Below, in pieces: positions 41,859-51,400 of a stretch of 64,000 bases of DNA. Position 1 is the first letter of the stretch, and each line of letters starts with the position of its first letter. The position numbers and the translations under genes are program-made. Source of the stretch: Guillardia theta CCMP2712 (taxonomy: Eukaryota; Cryptophyceae; Pyrenomonadales; Geminigeraceae); contig NW_005434661.1 of the NCBI RefSeq assembly GCF_000315625.1, positions 934,886 to 998,885 of the forward strand. Reading direction: 5' to 3'. The notes under the pieces are model-generated. The model was not told the DNA's origin. It was given only the letters and a program-made list of their open reading frames with translations, and did not search any database.

Positions 41859-43121
41859 TCATCTCATTAGTCGCTCCCTCAACAGACGGATAGTGTCAAC
41901 GCTTGTCCTGCAGCACCCCCCGATCATCGTGGCCCCGTTTGCCCTCCATGAATCTGAGAGTTTGCAGAAGTCTGCCAACCCATCATTCCTCGCAACCTGA
42001 CAAGAAATTTACTCCTCACCTTCATCGTCCATGGCCGTCCCTGGTACCCACTCCCTCCTCGCGGTGTCGAACTTCTCTCCCTGACCATCAAGTCAAGAAC
42101 CCGACGTAGCCGTCGCTCGTCACCTTGTTGGGATACACCACAAGCGGAAGGTCACAATAAGCTCTCATGGTGCTCAGAATCTTCTCAACATGCCGAGGAT
42201 GAACGCAATTCACTCCCACGGAAACGAGAAGCCTGGTCTGCAGGCCCCTCAGCCCCCCTCCAGCACAGGCGGCAACCCACCGATGGTACTCTGGACGCCA
42301 CGAACTTGGCGAACTCTTCAACGGATTCATCGCTGGACAGCGTCTCGTCATCTTTGCAGCACACCTGGAGCAGCGGGAGTCAGATGGCCTCGTCCAGCTA
42401 GAGTTGAGCAGCACCGAGATCCAGGCCGGGATGTTGGTGGCGAGGATTTGAGGGTCGTTAAGAACATCGATGATGGCCTCAACTTCCATCATGTTGGGGA
42501 CTAGGAGAAGATGAGTGACGAGCTACACGCAGCAAACAGCTCACTTGTCTCGAATGCAAACACGTCAGGAGCTTCTTCTGCAAACAACTTGAGCCTCTCC
42601 AGGTGAAACCCCCTGAGCTCTTCCGGCGTGATCCCGTAACTGCTACCGGTGTACTCGGACCCATCTGCCAGGCTTGCGGCATAGCATCCCACACTCGCTC
42701 CTGCGAAAGGTTTGATCCTCCCCGCCGAGCTCCCGTCCTTGACCATTTGCTCCCACGCCTCGTTTCTCGCTTCTTTGATAAGCTGGATGCTGAACCTGAG
42801 CAGACGCTTCCCCTCTTCTTCGCTCATGCCCGCCCGCTTGAACCCCTCAACAGTACCTTGATACGACGCAGAAACCACGACATCAGCGCCCGCGAGGAAG
42901 AACGCGACATGCGTCTTCTTGATCATGGCGGGGTTGTCGCACAGGAGCCTGAAGGACGTGAGTCGCATGAGAGGATCTGCGCATGGTCACCTTGCCGACC
43001 ACAAGTGACCGGACAGGTCAACTCCTTCTCGCTCCATCTGAGTCGCTTGCCCGCCATCGAGCACAAAGGGCCTCGTCTTGTCCCCAATGGCGCTCACAAA
43101 CCTGGTGAAGTTGTCCGCCAT
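41859..43121 (-). CDS. Homocysteine S-methyltransferase, multi-exon
   Basis: Transfers a methyl group from S-methylmethionine or S-adenosylmethionine to homocysteine, giving methionine. ATG at 43121 starts MADNFTRFVSAIGDKTRP, then FVLDGGQATQMEREG. A 42-nt intron leads to LLCDNPAMIKKTHVAFFLAG and ADVVVSASYQGTVEGFKRAG. Next come RIKPFAGASVGCYAASLADG and YTGSSYGITPEEL. A splice at FAFET|I gives FETIPNMMEVEA. Two introns of about 50 nt then yield IPAWISVCCKDDETLSSDES and VSVGVNCVHPRHVEK; VVYPN follows. The last exons contain GEKFDTARREWVPG and the zinc-ligand signature GGCCRTS, ending RLLRERLMR. VNC and GGCC supply the three zinc cysteines expected for the family. A small in-frame gap near 41989-42012 is discussed in the findings. 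The product is probably cytosolic; no leader is seen. Confidence 0.85.
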
Positions 43122-43378
43122 GGCCTCCGCAACATCTTCAGTGCTCGATCACATTAAATTGTGATTGCTGTCCTCTGCAAAACCTATCTGATCAATTCTG
43201 AGGCCGGCTGGGATGACGCTCCAGCCCTCACCTCCTCCTTCGCCCCGCCCCCTCCATCCCTCCCCCCTCTTTTTTTTTTGTTTTTGCCCCCCCCCCCCCT
43301 TCTCCGCACCTGCCTCCTGCTCTTCTGCTGCTCTCCTCCCCTCTTAGCTTCTCCTCTCCCTCGGAGACATTCGGCGCC

Positions 43379-43720
43379 ATGCGTGCTCATGGTCAAACCG
43401 TACACAGGGCGTCGCACTTTCAACCTGCATTGGTGCTGCTCATTCTTACCTCTTCCTTCCTCTCGCTTGAGGGGGCCGAAGCATCTTCTGCATGTCCGAC
43501 TTCTTGCGACTCTCGTAGCATCTACAGCAGCCATTCTCGCGTCTCCTCCCCCTCGTCGCGTGTGATTCCTCTCCGTCCGTTACGCGGAGGCTTCAGCCCA
43601 GGCCATGGTGGCTGTGTGGTAGGAGTGCCCAATGAATGGAGCGGAAGAAACATCGGTGAGGCTTCGATGTATCTAGAACTCGAACTCATTGACAAGCAGG
43701 GCCAACGCAGCGCACAGTGA
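43379..43720 (+). CDS. ORF with signal-peptide-like N-terminus, low confidence
   Basis: Reads MRAHGQTVHRASHFQPALVL, then a hydrophobic stretch and a Ser/Arg-rich segment (SIYSSHSRVSSPSSRVIPLR), which looks like a signal plus transit peptide, then GGFSPGHGGCVVGVPNEWSG. It lies between the divergent methyltransferase and the eL22 coding exons, so it may be a separate small plastid-targeted protein or an upstream exon spliced to eL22. An N-terminal targeting leader on a cytosolic ribosomal protein would be odd, so I keep it separate. Confidence 0.3.
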   Translation: MRAHGQTVHRASHFQPALVLLILTSSFLSLEGAEASSACPTSCDSRSIYSSHSRVSSPSSRVIPLRPLRGGFSPGHGGCVVGVPNEWSGRNIGEASMYLELELIDKQGQRSAQ

Positions 43721-43818
43721 ATCACTATCACTCGACGCTAAAGCCAGCGACCAAACCTCTGGTGGCCCCGGCTTGACCTTAATGCCCCGCGTCTTGTAAC
43801 GCCTGTCTCTTGTTGTAG

Positions 43819-44625
43819 GTGCGATGGTTTCTTGATTGCTCACGTCCTGTGGCCGACAAGGTGAGCAAGGATTGCATCGCAGAGGGTGAGCAAGGATTGC
43901 ATCGCAGAGCTCAACGTGCTGCAGGTACTGGACGTGTCGGACCTCGAGAGGTATCTGCGAGAGAACATCAAAGTGCAAGGCAAGACTGGACACTTGGTTC
44001 CCTTTGCTTCTTCTTCACACTTGTTCGCTCAAACATGTCTTCCAGGCGTCCAAAAGGGACGGCGGTCAGCCTTTCGTCACGATTCGCACAGACAAGAGGA
44101 ACCGCATCATTGTTCAGGTGTCATGTGGCGTTTGGCAGCACTGGACTCCATTCACCTTGCTACTCAGGCTTTCATCCCTCTCTCAAAACGATACTTGAAG
44201 TATCTTTGCAAGAACTATCTGCAGAAGACTGGAACACGAGACTTCATGTGCGTCTTCCTCCTGCCCATGTTCCGCTCTCACCATCCTTCCAGCTGGTGTG
44301 TGGCTAGCGGAAAGTTCACATATCAGTTTCGCTACTACAACTTCGAAGGCAAGACTTAGCATCGTCCGAGCTTGAGCTTCTACTTATCCTATCACAGAGA
44401 TCAAGGCTACAGCGCAAGCTACTTCCTTCCATCAGGACGATCAAAGGTGAGGTGTAATTTCTGTTTCTTCTTTGCTCACTTTGAATGATCCCAAGCGACG
44501 TCATTGGAGGAGACCAAGACGAAGCAAGAGAGGAGGCTGAGCAGGTCCCTGAGGTCATCGAACCGGCAGCAGCTGGAGAAGATCCCATTGTCGAGAAGGA
44601 TGCTCCAGCTGAGCATGCGGAGTGA
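43819..44625 (+). CDS. RPL22: Ribosomal protein eL22, 60S subunit, first exon unresolved
   Basis: Spliced exons follow eL22 end to end: VRWFLDCSRPVADK, intron 43861-43924, VLDVSDLERYLRENIKVQGK, TGHL, intron from a GTTCCC donor to CTTCCAG, ASKRDGGQPFVTIRTDKRNR, an intron after RIIVQ, AFIPLSKRYLKYLCKNYLQK, TGTRDF, then WCVASGKFTYQFRYYNFE. Conserved eL22 landmarks are LDC..PV, the IKVxGK loop, PLSKRYLKYL and the F/Y-RYxxxE end. The unspliced frame then stops (44357-44359). A GC-AG intron (44349-44397) would instead add EIKATAQATSFHQDDQ and a long acidic tail ending PAEHAE (stop 44623-44625), as eL22 proteins usually end in an acidic tail. The start codon exon was not found; an ATG just upstream (43783) with a 28-nt intron is one possibility. 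Confidence 0.8.
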
Positions 44626-44851
44626 AGTGAAAGGAACAAAACATATGAAGCTTATGTAAGCGTCAGGATGAGAATAGAAAGGAAGACTTGGATCACTACG
44701 ATAATCACTGCCTTGATCATGGTCCAACTATCGGCAACAGCAGCAACAGCAGCAACGACAACGGAAGAGTCCATTAGAACGCTAGGTTGCATACAATAAC
44801 TCATTCTGAATCGTTCGATTATTATGATTCCATTTGAGGAATTTTCTACTA

Positions 44852-47080
44852 TCAAATTCCCTTGCCTTCTCCCTGTGCTTCCTGCAATCGAGCAACCGTG
44901 TCCCCGAACAGATAGAGTTGGAGAAGCAGGATGACCTGCTGTCTCGTCAGATCCATCCACAACCTTGCGCTCTCACCTTGAGCTTGCTGCCATCCGACAG
45001 CACGTCTTGCATCTCTTCCAGCGTGTTGCACTCCATCAGCCTCCTGCGGCACGTCAGCTCGAGCTCTCCCACAGCTCCTCTCACTTCTCGCGGAAAGAGA
45101 TGATGGATGCAGCTATGACAGGGACCAGCAGCAGCGAGTCCCACGCAAGGATGCGGTCCCAGACGGTCAGCACCTGACGCTTTGAGTGAGGAGACAAGGA
45201 GAGTCTGCCAAGGAGAGAGGACCTGATCGACATCCAGGTAACCCGCAAACACGAAAACAATCCAGTTGAAGGCCTGGAGGGTGAGTCAAGCAAGGCAGAA
45301 GCACCAGGGGAGAAGAGACCAGCTTGAGGGGATGAACACCCTTGCTAAGGATGTGATGGTAGAGTAGAGTGTTGGTCTCCTGCCAGCTCCTTCAGCCACA
45401 CCCTCCCCTGGCTACCTCGCTTCCCTCGAGCCCATCACCTGCAGGAGAGACTCAAATTGTCTGGCCAGCTGCATGATGTCTCCGGTGTCTGAGGTCACGG
45501 TATGCAAACGGCAGCAGTACTGCGAGATAAGAATGAGATGGCGAGTGCTGAGAGGGGGAGCGAAACAATTGGACTGGGGGGAAGCAAGGGAAATGACGAC
45601 AAGAAGAGAGAAGTAGATGGATACAAGACCTGGGCATACAAGCTCCTGAAGACGTAATAAAGCTCTGTGGTGTTGATGTATTGGTAGCACAGCGGTGTGG
45701 CATACATGACGATGCCGCGAAAGGGGACTATGCCACATGGCGGGAAGACCGCAGACTCTCTCTGCTGCTCATCCAAGAACTTCTCGTTGGCTTGCGATCG
45801 AACGGCAGCATTTTTGACAAGCCAAGAGTCTCGAGAGAATAGAGCCATCGTCTCTGACAAAGTCTCTTCGAATACGAAGTAGTCGTCGTCATTGGATGTG
45901 ATGGTCACATCCAGTCTGAAGAGTTCGTCTGTCACAAGGTCCCACTGCCGAAGACTCGTTTGCAGCTGCTCGATATAGACTTGTTCTTGATCTTCTATCT
46001 GTTCGCATCGGGTCAACAACGTATAATCTAGGGAACATGGTGAAGGGATAGCAACGAAGGAGGATGTACCGAGACATTGAGAATGGTCTTCCAGACGGCA
46101 GGTCGTAGAGCTTGCGGTATTCCTCTCTTGGCAAGATGTCTGAGCATGGGTATGTATCCTATCTCAAGAGCTCGCTTGATGGCCTTCACTCTCTCTTCCA
46201 GCAGCTGGGGACGTTGCTCATCATCCACTCCAAGATGTCGTCCCGTTGACGGGTCGAGCTCCTTGAAGACTTCACGCGTTTGATCAAGATCCTTGACCTG
46301 GCAGCAGCAGGTGAGCACAGTGAGGGTGTCAGAGAATCTGATACCTCAAGCTCCACCTTGATCAGTCCCCAGTCTGGGATAGAATTCTTGATCCCCATTG
46401 GTTGATTATTCTGATTGACGATATTTGACAACTTTCGGAAAGAAAAATCAGGAGAATCGGGAAGCAAATTGGCGATAGCGAGTGAGATACTGGTGAAAGG
46501 TGCATACAGTAGGAAGGAAGGACAGGAATCAAGGGTATACCACGTCGAGAAGGTCGTTGTCGTCATATACAAACCTGATGGCTTGATCGTCGGTGGGTAA
46601 CTTTGGTGGCTCATCTTTATGCAATCTCTGTAGGGGCACATCAAGTTCCGCTGCCATCGCATCAAGTTCTTGTCTTATTCTCTTCTCCCACTTCAACTTC
46701 GCTCGTTCGACAAAGTCCAGCTTGTCGGCGACGTACGTTTCTGAAGCGGACAGTCCAGGTGAAGGAAAGAGAGCATGTTTCGGCGCGGTTCTGTGCAGGT
46801 TGTAGATGACATTTTTCAAGCGAACGCCCATCCCCGTCTCTTCTAGTATCCCTTCGACTTCTGAAGCGATGGCTGCCATCCCCTTGAGGCCGTTTCCATG
46901 GTTATTCGTTGCCCGCCTCACCAGTTCCTCTTTCACTCTCCGTTTGATTGCCCAGACTTCAGCATTGCCCGTCATTGCTCTCTCTATCGAAGCAACAAGT
47001 TCTTCTCTTCTCCTCGAGCCTCCGGCTCCTCCTGTCTCTGACCCTCCCCCCCCCGCCCCTCCACCATCCTCTAGCCTCAT
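44852..47080 (-). CDS. TBC1D19: TBC1D19-like Rab-GAP-fold (TBC) domain protein, multi-exon
   Basis: The first ATG in frame is at 47080 (MRLEDGGGAGGGGSETGG). A helical N-terminal region (LVASIERAMTGNAEVWAIKR, GLKGMAAIASEVEGILEETG, LDFVERAKLKWEKRIRQELD) precedes the TBC domain. TBC landmarks are LAKRGIPQALRPAVWKTILN (about 46150-46090), LRQWDLVTDELFRLDV, SNDDDYFVFEETLSETMALF, FPPCGIVPFRGIVMYATPLC (about 45740), VWDRILAWDSLLLVPVIAAS, and the end ILLLQLYLFGDTVARLQ. The order and the SNDDDYFVFE and PPxGxxPFxG motifs match TBC1D19 rather than the classical TBC proteins. The arginine (IxxDxxR) and glutamine (YxQ) fingers of active Rab GAPs are not visible, so catalysis is doubtful. Introns fall between these blocks. 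Confidence 0.8.
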
Positions 47081-47893
47081 CACCCCGTCAACATCGCTCC
47101 AATCGATCGTTATTACCCCCACCCCTAACTTCCCTGACTCTCCCACACAAAATCACCCCTCCTTGTTCGAATTCGTCACGTCAGTCGGGGCGGCCCGGGC
47201 CGGAATCGTTCTGATCCGAGTCGGACGCCGGGCGGCCGGTACTACCGGGTACGGACGGTCACCGCTCTCGGCGACCCGGCCCGGCCCTGACCGAGTCCGA
47301 GGCTCCGAGGCTCAGTAGTTATTAGTGCCTAAAGTAACGGAAATTGAATTCTCAGCCCCAGATGGATCGAGTCGAGTTCAACCCCCGGTGCAGTCCTTCT
47401 CACGCTCGGACGGTCCGATGACAGATGTCACAATGTTGAACTTAACGAGCCATGATATGACTTAGTCAATAGTACCGTGGCAAGAGTTCGATTCGCCGTA
47501 CCAATAGATCTTGTAATGAAAGAGTTAGTATAACTTCGGAGACGGTGTCGATGCCAATACTACGGAGTCTCAGTAAATGACCGATGAAAGAACATTTGAT
47601 AGCCTAGCATCAAAGTTACTCAAAAATAAGTTAAAAATCAGTACGAGGACAATCAGACAATTAGTTTTGATACCAATAGATCTGGGAATGAAAGAGTTAT
47701 CATTAGTACAAGAGTTTTGATACCAATAGAGTCTCAGTAAAAGTATAGAGTTTCGATACTTAAAATGAAAGAGTTAGTATACCAATAGATCTTATAATGA
47801 AAGAGTTAGTATGGAATTTCGGTACCAATAGATCTTATAATGAAAGAGTTAGTATAGAGTTTCGCCAAAACATCTTATAATGAAAGAGTTAGT
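47081..47893. other. GC-rich block followed by degenerate minisatellite
   Basis: 47190-47320 is strongly GC-rich (GGCGGCCCGGGCCGG, GACCCGGCCCGGCCC) with CTCCGAGGCTC words shared with the 39.5 and 60.4 kb blocks. From about 47490 degenerate units built on ATAGATCTTATAATGAAAGA appear and become regular after 47890. No gene seen. Confidence 0.6.
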
Positions 47894-48115
47894 ATGGAGT
47901 CTTATAATCATTGTAATGAAAGACTTAGTTTAGAGTCTTATAATCATTGTAATGCAAGAGTTAGTATAGAGTCTTATAATCATTGTAATGCAAGAGTTAG
48001 TATAGAGTCTTATAATCATTGTAATGAAAGACTTAGTATAGAGTCTTATAATCATTGTAATGAAAGACTTAGTATAGAGTCTTATAATCATTGTAATGAA
48101 AGAGTTAGTATTGCA
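47894..48115 (+). repeat. 36-bp minisatellite, six regular copies
   Basis: The unit begins GAGTCTTATAATCATTGTAA and then TGAAAGACTTAGTATA, with few changes among six copies. 36 bp is a multiple of three, so a 12-residue repeat frame (ESYNHCNERLSI) stays open, but its location and composition argue against coding. Confidence 0.9.
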
Positions 48116-48437
48116 TGATCACAGGACTTCCTTGCTCGTAACTACCGGCGGGACAATCAACCATGCTACCTTTCCATTGAGTCCCTCTATCTTCTCCTCT
48201 CTTCTTCTCTCCCTCCCCCTTCTCCCAGAATCTCTCCGCCTCTCCCACTCCTTGTACACTCCAACAGGCTTCCACCTCCCCACCCTTCCCTATCTCTTCT
48301 TGCAACTTGAAACTAAGCTCGTGAAATTGTCATCTTGTTTTACTCAGTTCCCTCAGTCTTGGCTGTATCGTTACTTGCTCTACAACACTTCCCAATAGTT
48401 TTCCGCTTCTTCTCTCTGCATCCTTTGTCTGAACTCG
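48116..48437. other. 5' flank of the large LRR gene
   Basis: Pyrimidine-rich DNA (CTCTCTTCTTCTCTCCCTCC type) leading to the ATG at 48438. Probably promoter and 5' UTR; no TATA-like element stands out. Confidence 0.4.
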
Positions 48438-51400
48438 ATGAATCAGCTAGCTCTCACCCTCCTCGCCCTTACCCTGGGGTTTGCGGTGCCAGGAGTACAA
48501 GGAGATTTCCCAATGTCATGTGGGGGATGTCTGTTCACAATTTCGAGCGATGGAGTCTTGGGGAGGGAGGGTAGTTGTGTCAGCGACTGTTCATCTCTCT
48601 ATCTACATGGTTGGACTCAACCTCTGCGAGCAATTCCAGCTGGGGCCTTTGCTGGCCTCACAAGCCTGCAGACTCTAGATCTATCTTGGAACTGGCTTGT
48701 CAGCCTCCCACCTGCAGTGTTTTCCGGTCTAAGCAGTCTGCAGTCCTTGATCCTACACTCTAACCAGCTGGAGAATCTCCCAGCTGAGATCTTCTTCAAT
48801 CTCACTAGTCTCCAATCCGTGGATCTTTCCTGGAATCAGCTCAGGAATGTGTCGTCAAATGTCTTCACCAACCTCACATGCCTGAAGTCTATAGATCTTT
48901 CGTATAATGCGCGGATCAGTATACCTGCTGGAGTCTTCGACGGGTTGAGCAGCTTGACATCATTGCGCCTCTCCCAGGTGCAGCTGTCTCGCATACCTGC
49001 AGGGTTGCTCTCGATCAGCAGCCTGCAGACTCTAGACCTCTCCAGCAACCAGCTCGACTCTCCCTCTGCTGGAGCTCTCGCCGGCCTCTTGAGCCTGCAA
49101 TCCCTTGATCTCTCCTCGAACCAGCTAACGTCTCTTTCTGCTGGGTTTTTTGACGGGCTCGGAGGCTTACAGGAATTGTACCTTCAGCAGAATCGTTTTG
49201 AAAGCTTTGCTGCGGGAGCCTTCAATGGTCTGAGCACCTTAACTAACTTAGATGTTTCCTCAAACAAGCTCACCAGCGTCCCTTCTGGGATTCTCAGCCT
49301 CACAACCTTGCGCAATCTAGACTTGTCGTACAACCAGCTTCCGCTCCTCTCTGCAAGGAAGTTCAGCTCGCTTACCCAATTGCAGAACCTGAAGCTACAA
49401 TCGAACAGCCTGACTGGGTTGGCTGTCGATGCCTTCGTAGGCCTTGCTAGTCTGCAGAGTTTATACCTCTCAGGGAACCAGTTGACAAGCTTATCAACTG
49501 AAAACTTCGCAGCGCTGAACGGATTGACAACTCTGGATCTGTCATCCAATCAACTTATCAGCGTCTCTCCTGCAGTCTTTGCTAACCTAACCAGCTTAAA
49601 TTTCCTGATGCTTCAACAGAACCAGCTCGTCAGCCTATCTCTTGGGGTCTTCGCCAACCTAACCAGCTTATCATTTCTGGACCTCTCCTCGAACAAGCTG
49701 ACGAGCCTGCCTGCTGGGATCTTTGCTGGCCTGACCAGCTTGGGGTCTCTATCGATCAATTCAAACCAGCTGACGAGCCTGCCTGCTGGGATCTTTGCTG
49801 GCCTGACCAGCTTATGGTCTCTATCGATCAATTCAAACCAGCTGACGAGCCTGCCTGCTGGGATCTTTGCTGGCCTGACCAGCTTGGGGTCTCTATCGAT
49901 CAATTCAAACCAGCTGACGAGCCTGCCTGCTGGGATCTTTGCTGGCCTGACCAGCTTGTCGACTCTGGACCTCTCCTCCAACAAGCTGACGAGCCTGCCT
50001 GCTGGGATCGTTGCTGATTTGGTAAGCCTACGGACTCTGTCGCTCTACTCAAACAACCTCGACAGCCTCATACCTGAAAATTTCGCAAACCTGACCAGCT
50101 TGTCGACTCTGGACCTCTCTGGGAACAAGCTGACGAGCCTGCCTGCTGGAGCATTTCAAAACCTAGGCAGACTTATGTATCTATCACTCTACTCAAACCA
50201 GCTCGCGAGCATATCAGCTGGGGCTTTTGCGGGTCTGAGCAGCCTACCGTCTCTGGACCTCTCTGGGAACAAGCTGACGAGCCTGCCTGCTGGGACCTTC
50301 GACGGGCTCAGCAGCCTGACGTATCTATCCCTCAGCAACAACGAGCTGGCAAGCCTGCCTGCTGGAGTCTTCGCCAACCTGAGCAAGGTAACGACTCTAT
50401 CGCTCTACTCAAACCAGCTCGCGAGCATATCAGCTGGGGCTTTTGCGGGTCTGAGCAGCCTACCGTCTCTGGACCTCTCTGGGAACAAGCTGACGAGCCT
50501 GCCTGCTGGGACCTTCGACGGGCTCAGCAGCCTGACGTATCTATCCCTCAGCAACAACGAGCTGGCAAGCCTGCCTGCTGGAGTCTTCGCCAACCTGAGC
50601 AAGGTAACGACTCTATCGCTCTACTCAAACCAGCTCGCGAGCATATCAGCTGGGGCTTTTGCGGGTCTGAGCAGCCTACCGTCTCTGGACCTCTCTGGGA
50701 ACAAGCTGACGAGCCTGCCTGCTGGGACCTTCGACGGGCTCAGCAGCCTGACGTATCTATCCCTCAGCAACAACGAGCTGGCAAGCCTGCCTGCTGGAGT
50801 CTTCGCCAACCTGAGCAAGGTAACGACTCTTTCGCTCTACTCAAACCAGCTCGCGAGCATATCAGCTGGGGCTTTTGCGGGTCTGAGCAGCCTACCGTCT
50901 CTGGACCTCTCTGGGAACAAGCTGACGAGCCTGCCTGCTGGGACCTTCGACGGGCTCAGCAGCCTGACGTATCTATCCCTCAGCAACAACGAGCTGGCAA
51001 GCCTGCCTGCTGGATGCTTGATGGGCTTGATCAACCTGACGTCTCTTTCGCTCAAACGCAATCAGCTCGCGAGCATTTCGACCGGCGCATTCTCTGGTCT
51101 CAGGGCTGTGTCGTCATCATGGCTTCCATCCACCCGTCAGCTCGCGAGCATATCAGCTGGAGTCATGACTACCGTGTCACACCTGCAATCGCTTGATCTC
51201 TCCTGGAACAAGCTGACGAGCCTGCCTGCTGCATTTCTTGCTGAGCTTTCACACCTGCAGACCCTGGACCTCTCTCTGAACCAGCTCACCAGCCTCCCAG
51301 CTGTCTCGAGCCTCAGAAGCTTGCAGTCCCTCTACCTCCAGTATGATCAGATCTCTACCATCCTACCAGAAGCCTTTGACAACTTGACAAAGCTCGAACA

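Noticed and set aside
43861-43909. Intron birth by tandem duplication in the coding sequence of eL22
   Set aside because: The eL22 alignment places VLDVSDLERY directly after PVADK, so both copies belong to an existing intron rather than creating a new one.
47480-48115. CRISPR array
   Set aside because: Units are directly adjacent with no unique spacers, and the genome is eukaryotic.
47894-48118. Secreted or repeat protein with 12-residue ESYNHCNERLSI units
   Set aside because: The frame is open only because the repeat length is 36 bp; the degenerate upstream copies do not keep the frame and there is no start context.
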